64,000 bases of DNA from Phlyctochytrium arcticum (GCA_025602905.1 JAHLKI010000005.1:1178001-1242000); one strand, 5' to 3'; shown: positions 52,271 to 63,350, counted from the stretch's first letter. The notes: a model not told the origin generated them from the letters alone. Numbers and translations are program-made.

Positions 52271-53082
52271 TGCCACCTCAGTTCTCCGGTCAACCGGTTG
52301 AAGCCAGACAGAAAGGTGGCATAGTTGTCACAGGCAAGCTGATTCAACTTCGCCACAATGCCATCGCTGGGCTCGTCGGCGAAGGTCAAGGACTTGAACC
52401 AAGCCTTGGCCGTGCCCTCAAGAAAGCCTTTGAGGTACTCAACACACTTGCGGCCGTATCGCTGGTCGGCATTATCGGTTGAGTTGTCCAAAAAGAGAAA
52501 GTGTCGGTCCAAAAAGTCCCGAATTCTCTTGTGGGCATCCTCGTCCGTGCCGTCGCCATTGAAAGTGGCCTCATCCGCACTGCGCTGCATAGACTTCAGC
52601 ATGGAGTTTTGAAAGAAACTACCATCTAGGGGGACGCCCGCCTTCGAAATCAACTGCTTCAGTTGTTCAACCTCTTGCGTGAGGGTTTCGAGTCTTTCGA
52701 CGTCCGGGCCGGTGTTGGTCGCAACAAGGGGAGTTCCTCCGAGAACCTGGCCAGCAGGGTGAACGTTGCCCGAAAGGGACAACGTTGCACCGCCGGAAGG
52801 TTCTTGAGGGGTAGGCTTGTCGACCTCCATAGGTACGACACCGCTGTCCTCTCCCTTGTTGTTGCCCTCAGCGCCGCTATCTCTAGCGCTGGGACGGCCC
52901 TGCTCGCTGCTATCTCTAGCGAGAGGGTTTTCTTGCTCGGAGTCGGAGGCAGCGGAATGCTGTCCCTCCTCAACGTCCGAGTTTGCTCCATCCATAGGTT
53001 TGGAGGACAATTCGCTCCTGACGGGGCTGTCCTCGGAAACCTTGGTGGGCTTGCGGCTGCTCTTCTTGGATCCAGAACCCAT
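52271..53082 (-). pseudogene. gypsy1-family gag, N-terminal part
   Basis: Starts MGSGSKKSSRKPTKVSEDSP at 53082, followed by an acidic, serine-rich region, a coiled coil (VERLETLTQEVEQLKQLISK) and a capsid-like domain (FNGDGTDEDAHKRIRDFLDRH, GTAKAWFKSL, FLSGFNRLTGELRWQ). It stops where gypsy4 begins. The zinc knuckle and protease of this family are at 28205 and leftward. By the recombination model this gag comes from the second family member (Y). Confidence 0.8.
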
Positions 53083-53141
53083 GGTGAAGAAGTAAGAATA
53101 AGGTTAAGTTGAAAATAGAGTTGAGGTTAGTAAGTCGAAGA

Positions 53142-53155
53142 GGGTAGTGCTACCA
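53142..53155 (-). promoter_or_regulatory. gypsy1-family primer-binding site
   Basis: TGGTAGCACTACCC next to the LTR at 53156. It differs from the other PBS at one of the first ten bases or just beyond, and the first nine are the same. Confidence 0.75.
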
Positions 53156-53381
53156 TGTAGCGTTTTCGGTTAAGAGTTGGTATGGACAGTAATGCACCTT
53201 CCCAGGGTGCGAGAGTCGGGGTAGTGTTATTAGCTTTAGCGCAGAGGAAGAGAAAAAGCGTGAAGAGTGAAATGTACAGTGCAAGGGAATGATATACAGA
53301 AGAAAACAAGAAATATACACCTGACGATGCGCCTTAGCGCAGTCGTGCGGTCAATGCTCAACAAACCACGAGCCCGCCGCA
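53156..53381 (-). repeat. gypsy1-family complete LTR (L2)
   Basis: 226 bp, about 97% identical to 22872-23098. Its right edge interrupts the gypsy3 integrase region. Confidence 0.9.
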
Positions 53382-56300
53382 TGCAGGGCGGGTCAAAGGG
53401 TGAAGCGGGGCGTTAGCCGTTAGGTTGCGAGGGGCGCAAACCTGACACTTGGGACAAAATTTCGTAATAGATCGCAGCGAGTTGGGCAGTCCTGGCCACT
53501 AGACACGAGCCGATATAATATCACGTAACACTTTACCACCCAAGTGGCCACGGTCCTTGTGGAATTTCACGATTGTGTTGGCACGGCAAGCCAGAGGGAC
53601 ATATGGTGTGTCGTTAAAGAGGAGACAATCATCCGCGTCGAGAGAGAAACTTTCCACTTTAGCACTGCAAGTATTGCGAATAGACTCCTCGACGGGCAGA
53701 TGGCGAATATACTGCTTGGCACGTTGGTAGTCAACTTGTCCCGTACTGAGGCGGGCCTGGAGTAAGACTTGCTGGATCCACTCAGGCCACTCAGATTCCC
53801 AGGATGGCGGGGATGGGGGTTTGTTGCCAGGGTTGTCTTGCAGAGCGCTCAAGCGGGGGGCCAGTTCGTCCTGTTCGCCAATTTTTTCGGCGAGTCGAGT
53901 TTTCCAGAGTAGGCGTGAGAGGGCATCGGCGATTTTTTGCTGACTACCCTTGCGGTATTGGATCACAAAATCGTACTCGGTGAGGACCATGACCCATCTA
54001 GCCATGCAGCGGGAGAGAATTTTCTGGGTTAGTAAGTGTTCCAACGATTTGTGATCCGTACGAATCAGAAAAGTCGGGCCTTCAAGGTAGTGTCTCCAGA
54101 TGCCCAGAGAATGAATAATCGCCAGCAGCTCCTTCTCGTGAATGGGGTAATTTCGTTCGTGGGCATTGAGCTTCCGGGAATGATAAGCGATGACGTGTTC
54201 TTGATCTTGAGCGTTGCGCTGAAGGAGAGCGCAACCGAGAGCCCAGTCGGAGGCATCAGCATCAACAATGAATGGCCGGGAAAAATCTGGATGGGCCAGG
54301 ACGGGGGCAGTGCTCAAGGCCGTTTTAGGGGAATGAAAAGCGGAATCCTGTTGCGGCGTCCAGACCAGGCGACCACCCTTAGTGAATTTCCCCAGAATAT
54401 CCTTCAGTGCGGCATTTATGAATCGTTGATAGGAGGAAGGGCCGTTGGTCAGACCGAAGGGAAGGACCAACCAATAGTAGTTTCCCAAAGGCGTGGTAAA
54501 TGCAGTCTTCAAACGACTTTCAGGATCCATGAGCAAACGATAAAACGCTTTCTGCTGCTCGAGCGACGTGAAAACTTGTGCGCCCTGTAAAGCTGAGAGG
54601 ATACAACCGATGTGCGGAATAGGAAAACGGTCCCGGATTGTCTTCTTGTTCAGCGCGCGATAATCGATACACAAGCGCAATCCTGCACCACCCGGCTTCT
54701 TAGCAAACAGGATGGGAGATGCCCATTCACAATCCGGCGGGGCTTCCTTGATAAATCCAGCGCGCAAAAAGAGGTCGAGCTGTGTGCGCAGTTCGGCTTC
54801 CTCGGCGGGGTGTAGACTGGACGGGACTGTCATCGGTTGTCGAAATGCGTACCGTGAATTGGTCCGTCTGGTCGTGCGGGTGAACAGCATTAAAGTCAGC
54901 GAAAAGCGATTTGTACTTGCCGACAACGGGGCGCAGGTCCTCAGGCAGTTTGCTGGCATCGAAGGAATCAGAAGACAGCGAGGGACCGGCGGCGGATTTG
55001 AGCGGCTGTGGTGGGGGGCCGGACAGTTGATTTGTGGCCGATGTCACCAAGGACTGCAAACGTAATACTGGAGCGGCTGGGCGGTCGGAAACGGCAAACG
55101 CCAAATAACACTCATCCGGCTGGCGCTTCAAGAGATGGTCAAACTGCTTGGCGGACAGGTACAGTGGAGCGACGTCATAGTCGGAACGTTTTCGCTGTGG
55201 ATCGATGCTAAGTAGACGCGAAGAACGGTCTGCTGAGGAATTGGTAGGGATAGTGATCGTGTGAAGGCGGCCAGTCCGAGCATCAGGCCAAACAATAACA
55301 TCTCGGTCCGGTTGACTATTAGTCATGACATAGTTCCGTTTAGCCCAATTGAGACCGAGAATAACGTCGGCATGCGTGAAGGGGAGGACAGTGGCGAACA
55401 GGTGATCGCGGTTTCCGGCAAATTCAACGTTGACAGAGACTCTGCCGCGGGACTGCGCGGTATGTTCGTCGCCGAGGGTAACCGTACCCGAGGTCTCTGT
55501 AATATCAATGCCGGCAAGCTTAGCAAAACGCTCGGAAATGAAACAGTGAGTCGCACCGCTATCCATGAAAAAATTACATGCGATGGGGCTGCCGTCGCCA
55601 CAAGTCAGAGAACCAACAAAAGTCATGCGTGGAGAGTTGCTGGTGGAGCGGGAAATGACCTGGAGGCATTCCGCAGCGTTGGGCTCTTTGCGACGATTCC
55701 CGATTGAAGGCAAAGGGGAACTGACCATAGCAGCTGGAAACGGGTCGGCAGGCAACATGTAATCAAGCACAGGGTAGGTATCCAAAACCACTTGCGTCGC
55801 TTCGGGGGTAATCGCCAACGCGCGGGGTCCATTGGAAGTACTTGTGACGGTGGTAGTGGTCTCATCGTACTGCAAGTAAGAGAAAACTGAGTTGTTGTTG
55901 ACTCCTTCGTCGTCGGAATCTTCAGCCTCATCCATCATGAAATGCAGGCGAGGTTTGAAATCACCCTGCTTGCGCGTCCAACGCTTGAGTTTGCCTTCTT
56001 TGATGTCACTCCGTCGCTTTCGGCACTCAAACAGTTTGTGACCTGGCTTTTGACAGTACCAACAAGTCTCCGGGGTACGGTCACGGTTGGGCTGATTTCG
56101 TAAAGCTTGAAGGCGAAGGTGGTCCACTTCCATGTGATCCGCGGGTGGGACGGGGACGTCTGTAGGCGGAAACACAGGGGCTGGAAGGTCCCGATCGCGA
56201 TTGGAGGAAGGATTGTAAGAATACGCAGTGTGAATAGTGGGGATCAACGGGGCGCGATTAACGGCGGGATTGAGCGAAAACTCCGCCAACTGGGCGTAAC

Positions 56301-57262
56301 GAATAGCATCATTCAAGGTTTTTGGGTCGCGTTGTTCGACAATGGGGCGGATCTTGATGTCGAGCTTGCGTTTGAACAGGTAAATTGTTTGCGTCTCGGG
56401 CAGATCCTTCATTTGCCCTTCTGATGCAGTGAACTTATAGATATGATCTTCAATTTGTCCAAAGGTATGCGTCAAGGTCAAAAGCGCTTCATAAAGATGT
56501 TCCTCGTTGTTTACACGAACAAAACGCTGTTTGAACGCTCGAACAAAGGTTTCCCAGTCAATGATCAACGGATCCTGTTCAGTGCTGGCAATACTGTATG
56601 TACGCGTTCCGCCGCGCTGATTGTGTCGACAGGCATGTGGAGACGTAGTAGATACACATCTCGTTGTTTGATCTTGCTAAGATACCAAGTGCGAGCAATA
56701 CCGTCCAGGGCATCCATGATGACGGTAAGTCGTTCTTGCGGCGCGGTACGGTCTTTTCGAAAAGCCATTTCCACTGAGATCAGCCAACTATCAACGTCCT
56801 CGCCGGCCAGGCCTTTACTGTATATTGATAACAGCGGAAGTAACGCCCGGTGCCGGTGAAAGGTGTTGGGAGATCCGAGTTGCGGTCCTCAGGAAAGGCA
56901 TTTCGACGGTGAGATTGCTGCTGCTGCTGAGATATCTGAACCGGGCTGAGATCACTACGCACAGTATCGACATGGTCGCGGACAACGGCGAGATTTCCAG
57001 CGATATCAATAATCCTTTCGTCGAGATCACGCACTTCATGGCAAATGGGGGCGATGGCTGCGTTGATGGCCTCGTGTACGGACTGATTCAAAGAATTGAG
57101 CAAGGATTGCTGCTGCTCTTGCATCAAAGCCTGGAGCTGCTCGAAGGTCACCGCTTGAGTCCCCTCGGCCATCCTGAGATCTTGAGATTGGGTGGGAATT
57201 GTCTGGGCAAATTTCGATGTTGGGAAATGTTTTGCTGGGTCCGGAGAAGTCCGCCTGAACAA
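53382..57262 (-). pseudogene. gypsy3 gag-pol, lacking the RT active site and integrase core
   Basis: Gag opens near 57262 with frame changes at about 56780 and 56570. A knuckle CWYCQKPGHKLFEC lies at about 56050. Protease FMDSGATHCFIS is at about 55565. RT starts LFAKKPGGAGLRLCIDYRAL and continues to DILGKF, then jumps to TKGGRLVWTPQQD: compared with gypsy4, about 95 residues including the YLDD motif are missing in frame. RNase H follows (DADASDWALGCALLQ, DHKSLEHLL), then the integrase HHCC finger up to the L2 junction. It cannot be active. Confidence 0.88.
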
Positions 57263-57316
57263 ATAGCCTTCCTGCCGTGGAGGATGTGACTATGTGAAAG
57301 GATCGAAACTCTCACG

Positions 57317-57328
57317 GTGGTGCTACCA
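57317..57328 (-). promoter_or_regulatory. gypsy3 primer-binding site
   Basis: TGGTAGCACCAC directly next to the LTR on the element strand. Confidence 0.82.
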
Positions 57329-57498
57329 TGAAAGGTAGAGTAGAGTCACTATATTGTATTAAGCCTAGCGACTACTTTACAGGAATGAGGAGACCGGGTA
57401 ATCCCAGGGTGGTATGGTGCAGCCTCACGAGATCTGCCTAGGCTAAGCCACATCCCAGACAGGCTTAATACAATATAGTGACTCTACTCTACCTTTCA
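57329..57498 (-). repeat. gypsy3 5' LTR with 38-bp perfect terminal inverted repeats
   Basis: 170 bp. 57329-57366 and 57461-57498 are perfect reverse complements over 38 bp (TGAAAGGTAGAGTAGAGTCA at one end). Ordinary LTRs have only a few inverted bases. Confidence 0.88.
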
Positions 57499-57615
57499 CC
57501 ATAGGCCGCAGAACCACATTTGTTTAGGATAGATTGGGGACTGAAACCTATATAAGGCATCTCATGTATACCCTTTCCCTTTAATGACTACTGTACCTAG
57601 TACCGATTTTCAACA
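57499..57615 (+). repeat. copia2 5' LTR, truncated
   Basis: Matches 62148-62263 with one substitution and a 2-nt indel. Confidence 0.9.
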
Positions 57616-60600
57616 GGTTCTGAGCATTGTTAGCACTAACAATACTTCTGCAATTATGTCGAACAACACTACCAATCATATTGATGCGGACCTTACCTCC
57701 ATTCGACTTGAGAAAGTCAGCGAACAACTCTATAAAAAAAAACATTCCGACTCTGTCCACGGTCGGTACCGCTGAGGATGTCAGCTACAACCTACTAGTT
57801 TGGCTTCAACATATCGAAAACTGGCTTCCCATGGCCATCGACCACAGCGGAGCCCGATGTGCACTCATTAAATCCAAATTGGACGGCGAGGCCAGCAACC
57901 TCCTACGAAGAAACACCTACACCACCGCGGCGGAAACTATTATCATTCTGAAGGATACATACGCTGCAAAAGGGACGGACTACTCGATTTTCTTTCAACT
58001 CTGTAACCTCAAACAAGTATCAACAATCTCGGAATATACACAAAAATTTAACGAGCTACTACAAAAAAGAGAGGAGCGACTCTTACCTACAACAACCGTT
58101 GCTCTATTTTTGCAAGGACTCCGGACCAACATCAAAATTCCGACACTGAACAAAGTCAAGCAGGGAAAGATTTATACACTCGACCAAGTTCAGCAATTTG
58201 TTGATACTTACGAAGTTGACTCCAAGGGCTCAAAAAGTACGACTTACGAGCCTCCCGTCGAACAACTCCAATACGCAACAGCGCACACTAAATTTAAGCC
58301 TAACACAAGCTTCAACAAAGCTAAACCTTTCTTCAACAACAACAAAACCAACAACCCTGCTGTGTGCCAAATTTGCAGACGCACTGGACATTCGGCAGAC
58401 CAATGCTACTGCATCGAGCGGGCTCAAGACTTTATCAACAAAAAACGACCCCGCGCTGAGATGGAAAAGCACACAACATTTCCACTCAAGAAGAGGCCAA
58501 CCACCAAGATGACAACGGCGCCGCAATCGAGTCAGACAGCGATTGACTATATGGCTGCTCCACAGACGTTACACAACCATGGCTTCTGGATTCTGGCGCA
58601 ACTACGATTTTAAAAGTGATTTAACAAACCTAAAAACATCCTGTAAACGCATTTGTGTCAGTAATAATCAAATTGTTCAAAAATGCTTAGAGGGCGACCT
58701 CACCCTTACTCTTCCGGGCACCAAAAACATTGTAAATCTGCCCACCACCTTACAATCCAACGAACTGGGTGCGCGCCTGATCTCCGTCTCAAAACTTGCC
58801 AGAGCAGGCATTTTTATGTTATTCACCGACCCTTCTGCCATACTGTACTTCTTGATGCCAAATCCTTTCCGCCAGAATTTGCTCAACAGATCTTGGATTC
58901 TTATCAACTCGCCTCTTACCCGATGGACGATGCGGGCACTTATCCACTACCTACGACAACGGCAGCCCCCACAATTGAGACAGCTATGGCCCTCACAACC
59001 TTTACCAAAGTACACACTCGTCTCAGACATGTCAGCAAAAAATCACTACTTCGCATGATTGACCAAGGTCTTAATCTACCGGATATTGACCCTACCAGCA
59101 TTCCTGAGCAAGCGGATTGCCATGTGTGTGCGCAGGCAAAACTATCCCAGAAACCGTTTGGCATCGCGGAGCGCGAGACATTGGGCACCCTGCAAGTTGT
59201 CCAATCAGACCTAGTTTTCCCTCCACGAAGTACGCCTGGGCCCCACAAATGTCTGATATCATTTGTCGACAGACACTCTCGATATGCGTTCGTGGCTCCC
59301 TTAACGCACAAGACACAGGAGCAAACCCACAGCGCACTTATTTCCTACTATACTGATGTGGTCGCTCCCAAGGATGGAAAAATCATGATATTAAGGACCG
59401 ACGGTGGCAAAGAATACAACAACGGACTCTGGAAGAAAACCCTTGAAGAGAAATACATCCGTCACGAGCAGACATTGACCGACACCTCCCAGCAGAACGG
59501 AGCAGTCAAACGCTTCAATCGGTCCATCATGACCATTGTTCGTTGTCTCTTACACCACGCCAGTGACCTCCCGCATGAATTTTGGTCGTACGCCGCAACA
59601 TATGCCTGCGAGTTATACAACGCTCGCCCACATTCCGCTCTTCCCAAGTGCATCACTCCATACGAGGCCTTCCATGGAACGAAACCGGACTAACTCAATT
59701 CCACACCTTTGGCGGCTTTCTGTATTATCAATCCGCCGGAATCGATCTCAAGAAATTCACACCACGCGCGCAACGAGGCCGTTTTCTCGGGTACGCCCCA
59801 CGACAGGACGGTATTTACGTTCTGGATGAAGCCACCAAGAAAGTTGAAGTGACTCGCGACTTCAAATTCATCTCTCCAGCAATTGTCCGACGCGAAGACC
59901 TGCAGGAACTTCACTCTGTAGATCATATTGAACAACTGCTCTCGCTGGTGGACGAAACCCCTGAACCAAAGACATACGCTTCTGCGGTTGCTCCTACAAA
60001 TCCGGAAGCTGAACAATGGCAAGCGGCCGTCAAATCGGAGCTGGACTCCTTAATCGAGAACGAGACCTGGGAATTACTGTAGTTCCTCGACCTAAGGGCC
60101 GGCGCATTATTTCTTGTCGATGGGTTTTCAAGAGGAAACGTAACGCGAATCGACAAATATCGCGACACAAAGGCCGAGTCGTGGCTCGCGGCTTTGAACA
60201 AGAATACGGCATTGACTTCGTGGAAACATTTTCGCCCGTTGTCAAAATCCAGACCTTACGATTTGTCTTGGCACTTTCGTTGATTTTGGGTTTTGATGTT
60301 GACCAAATGGATGTAGTCACCGCTTTTCTCAACGGGCTCCTGCAGGAAGAAGTTTACATGACGGTTCCCGATGGTATAGAGGCTCCTCCTGGATTTGTGT
60401 GCCGTCTCAAACGATGCATTTATGGCCTAAAACAAGCGCCGCGCGAGTGGAACCGTCGCCTTCACAAGTATTTGCTGTCTATCGGATACATTGCCAGTCA
60501 AGCGGATCCATCTCTCTATGTCAAGCTGGAAAACGGGGTACCGGCCGTGCTCTTAGTTGTCTATGCGGACGACATTTTGGTCGCTGCCCCAAAGGCTGTC

Positions 60601-61551
60601 CGTGCGGGGGTGAAAGCCCAACTGACTGCAGAGTTCAAAATGACCGACAGCGGGCCAGTTCACTACATACTGGGCATAACGGTGACAAGAACGGCCTCTG
60701 GATTCACGCTGGATCAACGAGGTTACATTGACACCATCTTGGAAAGATATCTCGGTCCTCGGCTCAATGCTCGAAGTATGCACGACACACCGGCTTTAGC
60801 CTCAGCACCACCACCAACTAAAGAAGATATGCAACCGGCTCCCGCAGACACGCCATACAGGGAGACAATCGGAGCACTAATGTATGTTATGACCAGTACA
60901 AGACCAGATATCGCATATTCCGTTTCTGTCGCTGCTCAGAAAATGGCTTCACCCACAGTCGGCGATTGGCGTTCTGTAGTTCGCATTTTGAGATATTTGA
61001 AGCGGACACGAAATCTCGGTTTAAGCTTCAGCAAATTAGATCCTTCCGCGATTCGGTCTGTCCTTGGGTATTGCGACTCGGATTGGGCGTCAGACAAGGA
61101 AACAAGGCGATCAAGGACTGGTTACGTGTTCTTTTTGGGAGACATTTCTTCGGACTACCAAATGACAAACTGCTTGTCGTGGCAGAGCAAGCGTCAAGTT
61201 TCCGTGGCATTATCCTCTACCGAGGCGGAATACATGGCTGCAACGCAGGCTACAAAAGAAGCTTACTGGTTCCGGCAAATATTGTCTCAGATCAACCTCC
61301 CGCCAAAAGCACCCTCAACAATTATGATCGATAATGAACCAGCCGAACGCTTAGCCAAGAATCCCATCAACCATTCGAGGACAAAGCATATCGATATTCA
61401 ACACCATTTCATACGACAGGCGGTTGAGACAAAAAATGTTACACTTCAGCATGTTCCAACAAACGACAACATTGCGGACATTTTTACCAAACCTCTCCCT
61501 ATTGGGCAATTTCAAAAGTTAAGGCGTTGCATAGGACTTGTCGAATTATGA
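57584..61551 (+). pseudogene. copia2 gag-pol
   Basis: Gag starts at the ATG at 57584. A run of nine A (57736-57744) shifts the frame, after which gag continues (NLLVWLQHIENWLP; FQLCNLKQVSTISEYTQKFNEL; zinc knuckle CQICRRTGHSADQC at about 58366). Protease WLLDSGATTIL is at about 58585. GAG-pre-integrase is followed by integrase: VQSDLVFPP, ILRTDGGKEYNN, then QNGAVKRFNR, where the catalytic Glu is replaced by Lys. RT (VETFSPVVKIQTLR, YGLKQAPREWN, VYADDILVAAP) and RNase H (GYCDSDWASDKETRRS; SLSSTEAEYM-like; NDNIADIFTKPLPIGQF) are intact in one frame to 61551. Frame breaks also occur near 58610, 59692 and 60079. Confidence 0.92.
57612..57630 (+). promoter_or_regulatory. copia2 putative half-tRNA primer site
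   Basis: ACAGGTTCTGAGCATTG directly after the LTR end resembles ACAGGTTATGAGC, the copia-type site that pairs with the anticodon half of initiator tRNA-Met. Two or more mismatches make this tentative. Confidence 0.45.
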
Positions 61552-62099
61552 TTAGCATTAGCAGTAATGAATTTATGTATAGCTTTGAATCAAGATCACA
61601 AATCTGTATCTGTTCAACAAAGAAATATTCTTCAACAATTTATCGAACTTGAAAGACAGTGCAACAACACTTGTCATCGAACTTGAAACACAGTGCAACG
61701 ACACTTGTCATCGAACTTGAAAGGCAATGCAACGACACTTGTCATCGAATCTGAAAGACAGTGCAACGACACTTGTCATCCATGAAGGCGGAGCGGAGCA
61801 CTACTCGATCCTATCTAGAGCGGAACAACATCTACCACACGGCCACAAACATCATTGAGACTGACATTGCGCGATACTAGAACACGATTCTGCAGCTCAC
61901 AAATGATGGGTGGACCGATGCGGAGAGTTGTGGATACACCCGGCTTAAAGAAGGACAAGGGGGGCACGACTTCAGTCAAACAACTTCAACCTGAAAGACA
62001 GTATTTATTCTTCGATTTCTGAGAACAACTCAAGAACGATTTCAACTACTGGACCGACACATTATCCTCAAAGCATTGGACTGTAGCCGTGCGGGGGTG
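61552..62099. other. copia2 3' untranslated region
   Basis: Holds the 34-bp tandem repeat (61643-61778) and ends in a GCGGGGG purine tract before the LTR. No gene. Confidence 0.6.
61643..61778 (+). repeat. 34-bp tandem repeat, four units
   Basis: Units of TCGAACTTGAAAGACAGTGC plus AACGACACTTGTCA, with a few substitutions, in the copia2 3' untranslated region. Confidence 0.9.
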
Positions 62100-62263
62100 T
62101 GTTAGGATTCAGGATTCACAGCCACATCCAATGCTGCGCTATTCGGCCATAGGCCGCAGAACCACATTTGTTTAAGATAGATTGGGGACTGAAACCTATA
62201 TAAGGCATCTCATGTATACCCTTTCCCTAATGACTACTGTACCTAGTACCGATTTTCAACAGC
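62100..62263 (+). repeat. copia2 3' LTR
   Basis: Complete, TGTTAGGATTC to TTTTCAACA; carries a TATATAAGG box at about 62197. Confidence 0.88.
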
Positions 62264-62314
62264 CTTAGCGCAGTCGTGCGGTCAATGCTCATCAAACCAC
62301 GAGCCCGCCGTAGT
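62264..62314 (-). repeat. gypsy1 5' LTR fragment (L3)
   Basis: 51 bp matching the end of 22872-23098 (GCCTTAGCGCAGTCGTGCGG onward). It is followed by GTTCG, the same 5 bp that precede 22872. This marks the true right end of gypsy1. Confidence 0.85.
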
Positions 62315-62319
62315 TCGTG

Positions 62320-63350
62320 TGTCCGCATACGCACACTGCCAAAATTTGCTTACAGAATGAAAAAGAAGTCAAAATTAGCTCAGTTTGTCACCACGGAGCC
62401 ATGAAGAAACAGAGACGTACTGTTTAGCGGCCAAGCCGAATTTGGTCTGCACGTTGGAAGCAATATGCCAGCAGCAGAATGCATTGAAAGTATCGGGTAA
62501 GACGGAGGCAACTGCATTGATGAGACTTTTCTCCCGATCGTTAATCACAACACAAGTTGTAGAGTCGGTCGACATCGGGGTGTGCTTCTTTCATGGCTGT
62601 CAAGAACCAAGTCCAGGTATCCTCAGATTCGCTCGGTACAACAGCCCACGCCAGGATCACAAGGTTATCATTTGCATCCATACCCACCGCCAATAGCAAC
62701 GTCTGGATAAAGCGGCTCTTCGTGAAGGTACCATCATGTGTTGAAAAGCATTCCGGGCCGCACCCGTAGCAATGAAAATGCTGTGGAACCGACGTACGTT
62801 TGGATCTTGCCTTGTGACCGCTTGTGTTTGCAATTTGACAATGGCCAGAGGGTCCACATGCTTGAGATTCTGAACGTACGAATTAATAAGTGTGAACTGC
62901 TTTCTTTGATCCTCGGCTGTCTCATTCAATACTGCTTCTAATGCCTTGTGAGCGGTGGTATACGGTACAGTCAATCCGAGCGGAAGTTGGAAGAATTCTT
63001 GGACACTTTTGACCTTGGTGTCCTTATTCACAGGAAACCCGGCCTCAATAAGTGCCAGCAGGTATTCATGATCTGTTTGACTGGAGCGTGCCTTGCCGAG
63101 GGATCCCTGACAACTGTGAACATCATAGAATTTGCTCACGACAATCTGCTGGGTTCGGAGGGAACACTGGATTCTGATGTAAGCGCTACAGTCCGTCCCC
63201 TTGCATTTCAAGTAGGCTCGTTGCTTGTTTCGCTCTGCCACCTTGAATGATGTCAGATTTCCCTTGCATGTTCGCGTGCGGCATTAATTGCGTCGTCCAT
63301 CGATCCATATATCTGTCCTTCGGCGATTGCTGGGAGTCTCCCAAGTGCAG
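62320..63350 (-). pseudogene. MULE3 transposase, N-terminal and central part
   Basis: Read leftward from an ATG near 63346: MTTALGRLPAIAEGQIYGSM, a frame slip near 63255, a zinc-like LKCKGTDCSAYIRIQC, VPYTTAHKALEAVL, HVDPLAIVKLQTQ, FHSIFIATGAARNAF, a frame change at about 62745, the catalytic HDGTFTKSRFIQTLLLAVGM and DTWTWFLTAM, a further slip at about 62575, and VVINDREKSLINAV...AFCCWHIASNVQTKFG. After an intron near 62350-62440, FWQCAYA runs up to the gypsy1 target GTTCG; the frame goes on at 22871. At least three frame slips; inactive. Confidence 0.87.

Larger units (their letters stand above)
53382..57498 (-). mobile_element. gypsy3, Ty3/gypsy element, 3' half lost
   Basis: Begins with a 5' LTR (57329-57498) and PBS (57317-57328). 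It contains gag, protease, RT and RNase H, and stops in the integrase zinc finger (FCPKCQVCAPRN) at the L2 LTR. Its right edge lies inside the copia2 5' LTR, so it inserted into copia2. The missing 3' part is explained by the gypsy1 X/Y recombination. Confidence 0.85.
57499..62263 (+). mobile_element. copia2, Ty1/copia element with 5'-truncated first LTR
   Basis: 3' LTR 62100-62263 (164 bp, TGTTAGG...CAACA after a G-rich tract). Partial 5' LTR 57499-57615 begins at CCATAGGCC, the point where gypsy3 entered. Gag-pol lies between. The 3' end joins directly to an internal point of the gypsy1-family LTR (62264), so copia2 inserted into the outer gypsy 5' LTR. Confidence 0.88.
22872..62314 (-). 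mobile_element. gypsy1, outer Ty3/gypsy chromovirus (recombinant of two family members)
   Basis: The left end is a complete LTR (22872-23098). The right end is an LTR fragment (62264-62314). Both are flanked by GTTCG (22867-22871 and 62315-62319), and MULE3 coding sequence continues across. Pol lies at 23576-28208, gag at 52271-53082. A second complete LTR of the same family (53156-53381) with adjacent PBS lies inside. Its right flank (TGCAG) does not match GTTCG, so it is not the partner end of this insertion. The layout fits one element (X) receiving copia2 in its 5' LTR, gypsy3 in copia2 and a second copy (Y) in gypsy3, followed by recombination between X and Y. Confidence 0.8.

Noticed and set aside
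53156..53381. L2 as the right end of the gypsy1 insertion
   Set aside because: Its outer flank TGCAG does not match GTTCG at the left end, and the sequence beyond is gypsy3, not MULE3. The matching duplication is at 62315.
61640..61780. A CRISPR-like array
   Set aside because: Four head-to-tail 34-bp units have no distinct spacers and lie in a retrotransposon untranslated region of a eukaryote.
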